This document shows, in pieces, positions 27,157 through 38,775 of a stretch of 64,000 nucleotides of DNA (position 1 is the stretch's first letter; each line of letters opens with the position of its first letter). Below the pieces are notes generated by a model. The model worked only from the letters and a program-made list of their open reading frames with translations, did not search any database and was not told the DNA's origin. The position numbers and the translations under genes are program-made. This DNA comes from Apostichopus japonicus (Eukaryota; Echinodermata; Holothuroidea; Aspidochirotida; Stichopodidae). The DNA lies in NCBI RefSeq assembly GCF_037975245.1, contig NC_092563.1, forward strand, positions 11,251,001 to 11,315,000, written 5' to 3'.

Positions 27157-30100
27157 TCGAATGTGAGGTACCGATGAATCGAATGAGTGGTACTAATCAA
27201 TCGAATGTGCTATACCGATCAATCGAATGTTCGATCACGATCAATCGAATGTTCGGTACCGATCATTCGAATGTTCGGTACCGATCAATCGAATGTTCGG
27301 TACGGATCAATCGAATGTGCGGTACCGATAAATCGAATGTGCGGTACCGATCAATCTAATGTGCGGTCCCGAACAATCGAATGTGCCGTACCGAACAATC
27401 GAATGTGCGGTACCGAACAATCGAATGTGCCGTACCGAAATATCGGATGTGCGGTACCGATCAATCGAATGTGCGATACCGAACAATCGAATGTGCGGTA
27501 TCGATAAATCGAATGTGTGGTACCGATCGATCGATTGTGTGGTACCGATCAATCGAATGTGCGGTACCGATAAATGGAATGTGCGATACCGATAAATCGA
27601 ATGTTCGTTACCGGTAAATCGAATGTGCGGTACCGATCAATCGAATGTGCGGTTCCGAACAATCGAATGTGCCGTACCGAAATATCGGATGTGCGGCACC
27701 GATCAATCGAATGTGCGGTACCGATCGATCGAATGTTCGGTACCGATAAACGAATGTGCGGTACCGATCAATCGAAAGTGCGGTACCGATAAATCGAATG
27801 TTCGGTACTGATAAACGAATGTGCGGTACCGATCGATCGAATGTTCGGTACCGATCAATCGAATGTTCGGTACGGATCAATCGAATGTGCGGTAACGATA
27901 AATCGAATGTCCGGTACCGATCAATCTAATGTGCGGTACCGATCAATCGAATGTGCGGCACCGATAAATCGAATGTGCGGTATCGATCGATCGAATGTGC
28001 GGTACCGATCAATCGAAAGTTCGGTACAGATAAACGAATGTGCGGTACCGATCGATCGAATGTTCGGTACCGATAAACGAATGTGCGGTACCGATCGATC
28101 GAATGTGAGGTACCGATGAATCGAATGAGTGGTACTAATCAATCGAATGTGCTATACCGATCAATCGAATGTTCGATCACGATCAATCGAATGTTCGGTA
28201 CCGATCATTCGAATGTTCGGTACCGATCAATCGAATGTTCGGTACGGATCAATCGAATGTGCGGTACCGATAAATCGAATGTGCGGTACCGATCAATCTA
28301 ATGTGCGGTCCCGAACAATCGAATGTGCCGTACCGAACAATCGAATGTGCGGTACCGAACAATCGAATGTGCCGTACCGAAATATCGGATGTGCGGTACC
28401 GATCAATCGAATGTGCGATACCGAACAATCGAATGTGCGGTATCGATAAATCGAATGTGTGGTACCGATCGATCGATTGTGTGGTACCGATCAATCGAAT
28501 GTGCGGTACCGATAAATGGAATGTGCGATACCGATAAATCGAATGTTCGTTACCGGTAAATCGAATGTGCGGTACCGATCAATCGAATGTGCGGTTCCGA
28601 ACAATCGAATGTGCCGTACCGAAATATCGGATGTGCGGCACCGATCAATCGAATGTGCGATACCGAACAATCGAACGTGCGGTACAGATCAATCGAATGT
28701 GCGGTACCGATCGATCGAATGTGCGGTACCGATCAATCGAATGTGCGGTACCGATCAATCGAATGTGCGGTACCGATCAATCGAAAGTGCGATACCGAAC
28801 AATCGAATGTGCGGCACCGACAAATCGAATGTGCGGTATCGATCGATCGAATGTGCTGTACCGATCAATCGAAAGTGCGGTACCGATCAATCGAATGTTC
28901 GGTACCAATATATCGAATGTTCGGTACCGATAAACAAATGTGCGGTACCGATCGATCGAATGTTCGGTACCGATAAACGAATGTGCGGTACCGATCGATC
29001 GAAAATGCGGTACCGATCAATCGAATGTGCGATACCGAACAATCGAACATGCGGTACAGATCAATCGAATGTGCGGTACCGATCAATCGAATGTTCGGTA
29101 CCAATATATCGAATGTTCGGTACCGATAAACAAATGTGCGGTACCGATCGATCGAATGTGCGGTTCCGAACATTCGAATGTGCCGTACCGAAATATCGGA
29201 TGTGCGGCACCGATCAATCGAATGTGCGATACCGAACAATCGAACGTGCGGTACAGATCAATCGAATGTGCGGTACCGATCGATCGAATGTGCGGTACCG
29301 ATCAATCGAATGTGCGGTACCGATCAATCGAATGTGCGGTACCGATCAATCGAAAGTGCGATACCGAACAATCGAATGTGCGGCACCGACAAATCGAATG
29401 TGCGGTATCGATCGATCGAATGTGCTGTACCGATCAATCGAAAGTGCGGTACCGATCAATCGAATGTTCGGTACCAATATATCGAATGTTCGGTACCGAT
29501 AAACAAATGTGCGGTACCGATCGATCGAATGTTCGGTACCGATAAACGAATGTGCGGTACCGATCGATCGAATGTGCGGTACCGATCAATCGAATGTTCG
29601 ATCACGATCAATCGAATGTTCGGTACCGATCAACCGAATGTTCGGTACGGATCAATCGAATGTGCGGTAACGATAAATCGAATGTGCGGTACCGATCAAT
29701 CTAATGTGCGGTCCCGAACAATCGAATGTGCCGTACCGAACAATCGAATGTGCGGTACCGATAAATCGAATGTTCGGTACCAATATATCGAATGTTCGGT
29801 ACCGATAAACGAATTTGCGGTACCGATCGATCGAATGTTCGGTACCGATAAACGAATGTGCGGTACCGATCGATCGAAAGTGCGGTACCGATCCATCGAA
29901 TGTTCGATCACGATCAATCGAATGTTCGGTACCGATCATTCGAATGTTCGGTACCGATCAATCGAATGTTCGGTACGGATCAATCGAATGTGCGGTAACG
30001 ATAAATAGAATGTTCGGTACCGATCAATCTAATGTGCGGTCCCGAACAATCGAATGTGCCGTACCGAACAATCGAATGTGCGGTACCGCACAATCGAATG

Positions 30101-31460
30101 TCCGGTACCGCAAAAAAAAAAAGAATGTGCGGTACCGATCAATCGAATGTGCGGTACCGATCAATCGAATATGCGGTACCGATAAATCGAATGTGCGATA
30201 CCTATCAATCGAATGTTCGTTACCGATCAATCCAATGTTCGGTACCGATCAATCGAATGTTCGGTACCGATATATCGAATGTGCGATACCTATCAATCGA
30301 ATATTCGGCACCGATAAATCGAATGTTCGGTACCGATTAATCGAATGTTCGGTACCGATATATCGAATGTGCGGCACCGAACAATCGAATGTGCGGTACC
30401 GATCAATCGAACGTTCGGTAACTATCAATGGAATGTTCGATCACGATCAATCGAATGTTCGGTACCGATCAATCGAATGTGCGGTACCGATCAATCGAAT
30501 GTGCGGTACCGATCAATCGAATGTGCGGTACCGAACAATCGAATGTGCCGTACCGAACACTCGGATGTGCGGTACCGATCAATCGAATGTGCGGTACTGA
30601 TAAATCGAATGTGGGGTACCGATCAATCGAATGTGCGGTTCCGATCAATCGAATGTGTGGTACTGATCAATCGAATGTGCGGTACCGATCAATCCAATGT
30701 TCGATCCCGATCAATTGAATGTTCGGTACCGATCAATCGAATACTCGGCACCGATAAATCGAATGTGCGGTACCGAACAATCGATTGTGCGGTACCGATA
30801 ATTCGAATATGCGGTACCGATCAATCGAATGTGCGATACCGATCAATCGAATTTGCGGTACCGATCAATCGAATGTGCGGTACCGATCGATCGAATGTGC
30901 GGTACCGATTAATCGAATGTTAGGTACCGATCAATCAAATGTGCGGTACCGATCGATCGAATGTGCGGTACCGATAAATCGAATGTGCAGTACCGATAAA
31001 ATGAATGTGCGGTACCGATCAATCGCATGTGCGGTACCGATCAATCGAATGTTCGGTACCGATAAATCGAATGTGCGGCACCGATAAATTGAATGTGCGG
31101 TACCGAACAATCGAATGTCCTGTACCGCAAAAAAATTAATGTGCGGTACCGATCAATCGAATGTGCGATACCGAAAAATCGAATCTCCGGTACCGATAAA
31201 ATGGATGTGTGGTACCGATCGATCGAACTTGCGGTACCGATCAATCGAATGTGCGGTACCGATCAATCGAATGTGCGGTACCGATAAATCGAATGTGCGG
31301 TACCGAAAAAAATGAATGTGCGGTACCGATCAATCAAATCTGCGATCCCGAAAAATTGAATCTCGGGTACCGATAAAATTGATGTGCGGTACCGATCGAT
31401 CGAATGTGCGGTACCGATCATTCGAGTGTGCGGTACCGATCAATCGAATGTGCCGTACCG
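26358..31460 (+). repeat. 5.1-kb segment, right copy of the 6,832-bp HOR
   Basis: It is nearly identical to 19,526-24,628. It begins where GTGAGGTACC replaces GTTCGGTACC near 26,377 and ends where CCGTACCGATAAATCG replaces CCGTACCGAACACTCGG near 31,458. Confidence 0.9.
30112..30122 (+). repeat. A11 tract monomer, duplicate
   Basis: It lies exactly 6,832 bp from the A11 at 23,280, with the same flanks and the same length. Confidence 0.95.
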
Positions 31461-32670
31461 ATAAATCGAATGTGCGATACCTATCAATCGAATGTGCGGT
31501 ACCGATCAATCGAATGTTCGGTACCGAACAATCGAATGTGCCGTACCGAAATATCGGATGTGCGGCACCGATCAATCGAATGTGCGATACCGAACAATCG
31601 AACGTGCGGTACAGATCAATCGAATGTGCGGTACCGATCGATCGAATGTGTGGTACCCATCAATCGAATGTGCGGTACCGATCAATCGAATGTGCGGTAC
31701 CGATCAATCGAATGTGCGATACCGAACAATCGAATGTGCGGCACCGACAAATCGAATGTGCGGTATCGATCGATCGAATGTGCTGTACCGATCAATCGAA
31801 AGTGCGGTACCGATAAATCGAATGTTCGGTACCAATATATCGAATGTTCGGTACCGATAAACGAATGTGCGGTACCGATCGATCGAATGTTCGGTACCGA
31901 TAAACGAATGTGCGGTACCGATCAATCGAAAGTGCGGTACCGATAAATCGAATGTTCGGTACCGATAAACGAATGTGCGGTACCGATCGATCGAATGTTC
32001 GGTACCGATCAATCGAATGTTCGGTACGGATCAATCGAATGTGCGGTAACGATAAATCGAATGTCCGGTACCGATCAATCTAATGTGCGGTACCGATCAA
32101 TCGAATGTGCGGCACCGATCAATCGAATGTGCGGTATCGATCGATCGAATGTGCGGTACCGATCAATCGAAAGTTCGGTACCGATAAACGAATGTGCGGT
32201 ACCGATCGATCGAATATTCGGTACCGATAAACGAATGTGCGGTACCGATCGATCGAATGTGAGGTACCGATGAATCGAATGAGTGGTACTAATCAATCGA
32301 ATGTGCTATACCGATCAATCGAATGTTCGATCACGATCAATCGAATGTTCGGTACCGATCATTCGAATGTTCGGTACCGATCAATCGAATGTTCGGTACG
32401 GATCAATCGAATGTGCGGTACCGATAAATCGAATGTGCGGTACCGATCAATCTAATGTGCGGTCCCGAACAATCGAATGTGCCGTACCGAACAATCGAAT
32501 GTGCGGTACCGAACGATCGAATGTGCCGTACCGAAATATCGGATGTGCGGTACCGATCAATCGAATGTGCGATACCGAACAATCGAATGTGCGGTATCGA
32601 TAAATCGAATGTGTGGTACCGATCGATCGATTGTGTGGTACCGATCAATCGAATGTGCGGTACCGATAAA
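31453..32670 (+). repeat. Partial third copy of the 6.8-kb HOR, hybrid
   Basis: The first 630 bp or so match 19,481-20,110 at 11,972 bp. The rest match 21,090-21,680 at 10,986 bp. One 942-bp-type unit plus two monomers (986 bp) is therefore missing from this copy. It stops near 32,670. Confidence 0.78.
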
Positions 32671-33260
32671 TGGAATGTGCCGTACCGATCAATCCAATGT
32701 TCGGTACCGATCAATCGAATGTTCGGTACCGATCATTCGAATGTTCGGTACCTATCAATCGAATGTTCGGTACGGATCAATCGAATGTGCGGTACCGATA
32801 AATCGAATGTGCGGTACCGATATATCGAATGTGCGGCACCGATAAATAGAATGTGCGGTACCGATCAATCGAACGTTCGGTAACTATCAATCGAATGTTC
32901 GATCACGATCAATCGAATGTTCGGTACCGATCAATCGAATGTGCGGTACCGATCAATCGAATGTGCGGTACTGATGAATCGAATGTGGGGTACCGATCAT
33001 TCGAATGTGCGGTACCGATCAATCGAATGTTCGATCCCGATCAATTGAATGTTCGGTACCGATCATTCGAATACTCGGAACCGATAAATCGAATGTGCGG
33101 TACCGATCAATCGATTTTGCGGTACTGATAATTCGAATGTTCGGTACCGATCAATCGAATGTGCGATACCGATCAATCGAATGTGCGGTACCGATCAATC
33201 GAATGTGCGGTACCGATCGATCGAATGTGCGGTACCGAACAATCGAATGTCCGGTACCGC

Positions 33261-33269
33261 AAAAAAAAA
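33261..33269 (+). repeat. A9 tract monomer
   Basis: Nine As follow CCGGTACCGC and precede GAATGTGCGG. This is the same context as the A11 tracts at 23,280 and 30,112, so the run length has drifted between related cassettes. Confidence 0.93.
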
Positions 33270-35596
33270 GAATGTGCGGTACCGATCAATCGACTGTGCG
33301 ATACCGAAAAATCGAATCTCCGGTACCGATAAAATGGATGTGCGGTACCGATCGATCGAATGTGCGGTACCAATCAATCGAATGTGCGGTACCGATCAAT
33401 CGAATATGCGGTACCGATAAATCGAATGTGCGATACCTATCAATCGAATGTTCGTTACCGATAAATCCAATGTTCGGTACCGATCAATCGAATATTCGGT
33501 ACCGATATATCGAATGTGCGGTACCGAACAATCGAACGTTCGGTAACTATCAATCGAATGTTCGATCACGATCAATCGAATATTCGGTACCCATCAATCG
33601 AATGTGCGGTACCGATCAATCGAATGTGCGGTACCGATCAATAGAATGTGCCGTACCGAACACTCGGATGTGCGGTACCGATCAATCGAATGTGCGGTAC
33701 CGTTAAAATGAATGTGCGGTACCGATCGATCGAATGTGCGGTACCGATCAATCGAATGTTCGGTACCGATCAATCGAATGTGCGGTACCGATAAATGGAA
33801 TGTGCGGTACCGATCAATCAAATGTTCGGTACCGATCAATCGAATGTGCGGTACCGATCAATCGAATGTGCGGAAACAATCAATCGAATATGCAGTACCG
33901 ATCAATCGAATGTGCGGTACCGAACAATCGAATGTGCGGTACCGATCAATCGAATGTCCGGTACCGGTAAAATGAATGTGCGGTACAGATCGATCGAATG
34001 TGCGGTACCGATACAACGAATGTGCGGCACCGATCAATCGAGTACCGATCAATCGAAAGTGTGATACTGATCAATCGAATGTGCGGTACCGATCAATCGA
34101 ATTTGCGGTACCGATCAAGCGAATGTGCGGTACCGATCAATCAAATGTTCCGTACCGATCAATCGAATGTCTGGAACCGAAAAAAAATGAATGTGCGGTA
34201 CCGATCGATCGAATCTGCGATACCGAAAATCGACTCTCCGGTACCGATAAAATTGATGTGCGGTACCGATCGATCGAATGTGCGGTACCGATCAATCGAA
34301 TGTGCGGTCCCGATCAATCGAATGTGCGGAAACAATCAATCGAATATGAAGTACCGAACAATCGAATGTGCCGTACCGAACAATAGAATGTGCGGTACCG
34401 ATAAATCGAATGTGCGGCACCGGTAAAATGAATGTGCGGTACCAATCGATCGAATGTGCGGTACCGATCAATCGAATGTTCGGTACCGATCAATCGAATG
34501 TGCGGTACCGATAAATCGAATGTGCGGTACCGATCAATCGAATGTGCGGTACCGATAAATCGAATGTGGGGTACCGATCAATCGAATGTGCCTAAACAAT
34601 CAATCGAATATGAAGTACCGAACAATCGAATGTGCCGTACCGAACAATAGAATGTGCGGTACCGATCAATCGAATGTGCGGCACCGGTAAAATGAATGTG
34701 CGGTACCGATCAATCGAATGTTCGTTACCGATAAATCCAATGTTCGGTACCGATCAATCGAATGTTCGGTACCGATATATCGAAAGTGCGGTACCGAACA
34801 ATCGAACGTTCGGTAACTATCAATCGAATGTTCGATCACGATTAATCGAATATTCGGTTCCCATCAATCGAATGTGCGGTACCGATCAATCAAATGTGCG
34901 GTACCGATCAATCGAATGTGCCGTACCGAACACTCGGATGTGCGGTACCGATCAATCGAATGTGCGGTACCGTTAAAATGAATGTGCGGTACCGATCGAT
35001 CGAATGTGCGGTACCGATCAATCGAATGTTCGGTACCGATCAATCGAATGTGCGGTACCGATAAATCGAATGTGGGGTACCGATCAATCGAATGTGCGGT
35101 ACCGATCAATCGAATGTGCGGTACCGAACAATCGAATGTGCCGTACCGAACAATCGGATGTGCGGTACCGATCAATCGAATGTGCGATACCGAACAATGG
35201 AATGTGCGGTACCGATCAATCGAATGTGCGGTACCGATCAATCGAATGTGCGGTACGGATCGATCGAATGTTCGGTACCGATCAATCGAATGTGCGGTAC
35301 CGATAAATCGAGAGTGTGGTACCGATCGATCGATTGTATGGTACCGATCAATCGAATGTGCGGTACCGATAAATGGAATGTGCGGTACCGATCAATCAAA
35401 TGTTCGGTACCGATCAATCGAATGTGCGGTACCGATCAATCGAATGTGCGGAAACAATCAATCGAATATGCAGTACCGATCAATCGAATGTGCGGTACCG
35501 AACAATCGAATGTGCGGTACCGAACAATCGAATGTCCGGTACCGCAAAAAAATGAATGTGCGGTACCGATCAATCAAATGTTCGGTACCGATCAAT

Positions 35597-36575
35597 CGAA
35601 TGTGCGGTACCGATCAATCGAATGTGCGGAAACAATCAATCGAATATGCAGTACCGATCAATCGAATGTGCGGTACCGAACAATCGAATGTGCGATACCG
35701 AAAAATCGAATCTCCGGTACAGATAAAATGGATGTGCGGTACCGATCGATCGAATGTGCGGTACCGATCAATCGAATGTGCGGTACCGATCAATAGAATA
35801 TGCGGTACCGATAAATCGTATGTGCAATACCTATCAATCGAATGTTCGTTACCGATCAATCCAATGTTCGGTACTGATCGATCGAATGTTCGGTAACGAT
35901 ATATCGAATGTGCGTCGACGATAAATCGAATGTGCGGTACCGATCAATCGAACGTTCGGTAACTATCAATCGGATGTTCGATCACGATCAATCGAATGTT
36001 CGGTACCGATCAATCGAATGTGCGGTACCGAACACTCGGATGTGCGGTACCGATCAATCGAATGTCCGGTACCGGTAAAATGAATGTGCGGTACAGATCG
36101 ATCGAATGTGCGGTACCGATACATCGAATGTGCGGCACCGATCAATCGAGTACCGATCAATCGAAAGTGTGGTACTGATCAATCGAATGTGCGGTACCGA
36201 TCAATCGAATGTTCGATCCAAATCAATTGAATGTTCGGCACCGATAAATCGAACGTACGGTACCGATAAATCGAATGTGCGGTACCGATCAAGCGAATGT
36301 GCGGTACCGATCAATCAAATGTTCCGTACCGATCAATCGAATGTCCGGAACCGAAAAAAAATGAATATGCGGTACCGATCGATCGAATCTGCGATACCGA
36401 AAATCGACTCTCCGGTACCGATAAAATTGATGTGCGGTACCGATCGATCGAATGTGCGGTACCGATCAATCGAATGTTCGGTCCCGATCAATCGAATGTG
36501 CGGAAACAATCAATCGAATATGAAGTACCGAACAATCGAATGTGCCGTACCGAACAATAGAATGTGCGGTACCGA
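35597..36575 (+). repeat. 1,030-bp duplication, copy 1
   Basis: It runs from GGAAACAATCAATCG at about 35,629 through GCGTCGACGATAAATCG, GATCCAAATCAATTG and an A8 cassette near 36,354. The match to copy 2 is 1,030 bp from about 35,685; upstream of that copy 2 has three extra monomers including an A-tract. Confidence 0.8.
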
Positions 36576-37605
36576 TCAATCGAATGTGCGGAAACAATCA
36601 ATCGAATATGCAGTACCGATCAATCGAATGTGCGGTACCGAACAATCGAATGTGCGGTACCGAACAATCGAATGTCCGGTACCGCAAAAAAATGAATGTG
36701 CGGTACCGATCAATCGAATGTGCGATACCGAAAAATCGAATCTCCGGTACAGATAAAATGGATGTGCGGTACCGATCGATCGAATGTGCGGTACCGATCA
36801 ATCGAATGTGCGGTACCGATCAATAGAATATGCGGTACCGATAAATCGTATGTGCGATACCTATCAATCGAATGTTCGTTACCGATCAATCCAATGTTCG
36901 GTACTGATCGATCGAATGTTCGGTAACGATATATCGAATGTACGTCGACGATAAATCGAATGTGCGGTACCGATCAATCGAACGTTCGGTAACTATCAAT
37001 CGGATGTTCGATCACGATCAATCGAATGTTCGGTACCGATCAATCGAATGTGCGGTACCGAACACTCGGATGTGCGGTACCGATCAATCGAATGTCCGGT
37101 ACCGGTATAATGAATGTGCGGTACAGATCGATCGAATGTGCGGTACCGATACATCGAATGTGCGGCACCGATCAATCGAGTACCGATCAATCGAAAGTGT
37201 GGTACTGATCAATCGAATGTGCGGTACCGATCAATCGAATGTTCGATCCAAATCAATTGAATGTTCGGCACCGATAAATCGAACGTACGGTACCGATAAA
37301 TCGAATGTGCGGTACCGATCAAGCGAATGTGCGGTACCGATCAATCAAATGTTCCGTACCGATCAATCGAATGTCCGGAACCGAAAAAAAATGAATGTGC
37401 GGTACCGATCGATCGAATCTGCGATACCGAAAATCGACTCTCCGGTACCGATAAAATTGATGTGCGGTACCGATCGATCGAATGTGCGGTACCGATCAAT
37501 CGAATGTGCGGTCCCGATCAATCGAATGTGCGGAAACAATCAATCGAATATGAAGTACCGAACAATCGAATGTGCCGTACCGAACAATAGAATGTGCGGT
37601 ACCGA
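36576..37605 (+). repeat. 1,030-bp duplication, copy 2
   Basis: It follows copy 1 in tandem and ends near 37,605, where GATAAATCG and GGCACCGG replace the GATCAATCG and GGAAACAATC seen at 36,575. It includes the same shortened CGAGTACCG monomer (37,178) as copy 1 (36,146). Confidence 0.8.
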
Positions 37606-38501
37606 TAAATCGAATGTGCGGCACCGGTAAAATGAATGTGCGGTACCAATCGATCGAATGTGCGGTACCGATCAATCGAATGTTCGGTACCGATCAATCG
37701 AATGTGCGGTCCGGATCAATCTAATGTGCGGTCTTGATCAATCGAATATGCAGTACCGATCAATCGAATGTGCCGTACCGAACAATTGAATGTGCGGTAC
37801 CGAACAATCGAATGTCCGGTACCGGAAAAAAATGAATGTGCGGTACCGATCAATCGAATGAGCGATACCGAAAAATCGAATATCCGGTACAGATAAAATG
37901 GATGTGCGGTACCGATCGATCGAATGTGCGGTACCGATCAATCGAATGTGTGGTACCGATCAATCGAATATGCGGTACCGATCAATCGAACGTTCGGTAA
38001 CTCTCAATCGAATGTTCGATCACGATAAATCGAATGTTCGGTACCGATCAATCGAATGTCCGGTACCGATCAATCGAAAGTGTGGTACTGATCAATCGAA
38101 TGTGCGGTACCGATCAATCGAATGTTCGATCCCGATCAATCGAATGTCCGGTACCGATCAATCGAATGTGCGGTACCGATTAATCGAATGTTCGGTACCG
38201 ATCAATCAAATGTTCGGTCCCGATCAATCGAAAGTGCGGTCCCGATCAATCGAATGTGCAGAAACAATCAATCGAATATGCAGTACCGAACAATCGAATG
38301 TACCGTACCGAACAATCGAATGTGCGGTACCGAACAATCGAATGTCCGGTACCGATCAATCGAATGTGCGGTACCGATCAATCGAATTTGCGGTACCGAT
38401 CAATCGAATGTGCGGTACCGATCGATCGAATGTGCGGTACCGATTAATCGAATGTTCGGTACCGATCAATCAAATGTGCCGTACCGATCAATCGAATGTG
38501 C

Positions 38502-38511
38502 GGTACGGTGA
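38502..38511 (+). repeat. 10-bp truncated monomer
   Basis: The spacing between successive GTAC cores falls to 10 bp in GCGGTACGGTGAAGTACC. The same event is present at 45,413-45,422 in HOR copy 2, so it predates that duplication. Confidence 0.85.
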
Positions 38512-38649
38512 AGTACCGATAAAATGAATGTGCGGAACCGATGATTGGAATGTGCGGTACTGATCAATCGAATATGCGGTATTGATCAATCGAATGTTCG
38601 GTACCGATCAATCGAATGTACGGTCCCGATCAATCAAATGTGCCGTACC

Positions 38650-38775
38650 GATCAATCGAATGTCCTGAACCGAAAAAAATGAATGTGCGGTACCGATCAA
38701 TCGAATCTGCGATACCGAAAAATCGAATCTCCGGTACCGATAAAATTGATGTGCGGTACCGATCGATCGAATGTG
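38650..38775 (+). repeat. A-tract cassette, CCGA7 class
   Basis: The block is a typical example of the class common from 19 to 64 kb: A7 after CCG, TGAATG, a consensus monomer, CTGCGATACCGAAAAATCG, CTCCGGTACC, GATAAAATTGATG and GATCGATCG. The order of these neighbours is kept in most copies. Other copies lie near 34,174, 36,354, 37,384, 41,359, 41,559, 42,223, 43,393, 45,583, 48,360, 50,675, 52,239, 55,587, 59,052, 60,506, 62,402 and 63,856. Confidence 0.85.

Larger units (their letters stand above)
17177..32680 (+). repeat. Satellite domain 3 (6.8-kb HOR)
   Basis: This domain shows long self-similarity at 6,832 bp and 6,045 bp, with nested tandem duplications of 772, 942, 569 and 787 bp. 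Marker variants are CCGTACCGAAATATCGG, GTATCGATCGATCG, the 21-bp monomers with GATAAACG, GTAACTATCAATCG and A-tracts preceded by CCGC. It ends near 32,680, where a partial third HOR copy gives way to domain 4. Confidence 0.85.
32681..37680 (+). repeat. Satellite domain 4 (mosaic)
   Basis: No repeat unit runs through this domain. Shorter matches occur: 33,440-33,810 with 34,710-35,080 at 1,270 bp, and a 1,030-bp tandem pair. Marker variants are GGAAACAATCAATCG, CCTAAACAATC, the GATACATCG or GATACAACG monomers and a shortened monomer with CGAGTACCG. The A-tract at 33,261-33,269 is A9. Confidence 0.7.
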
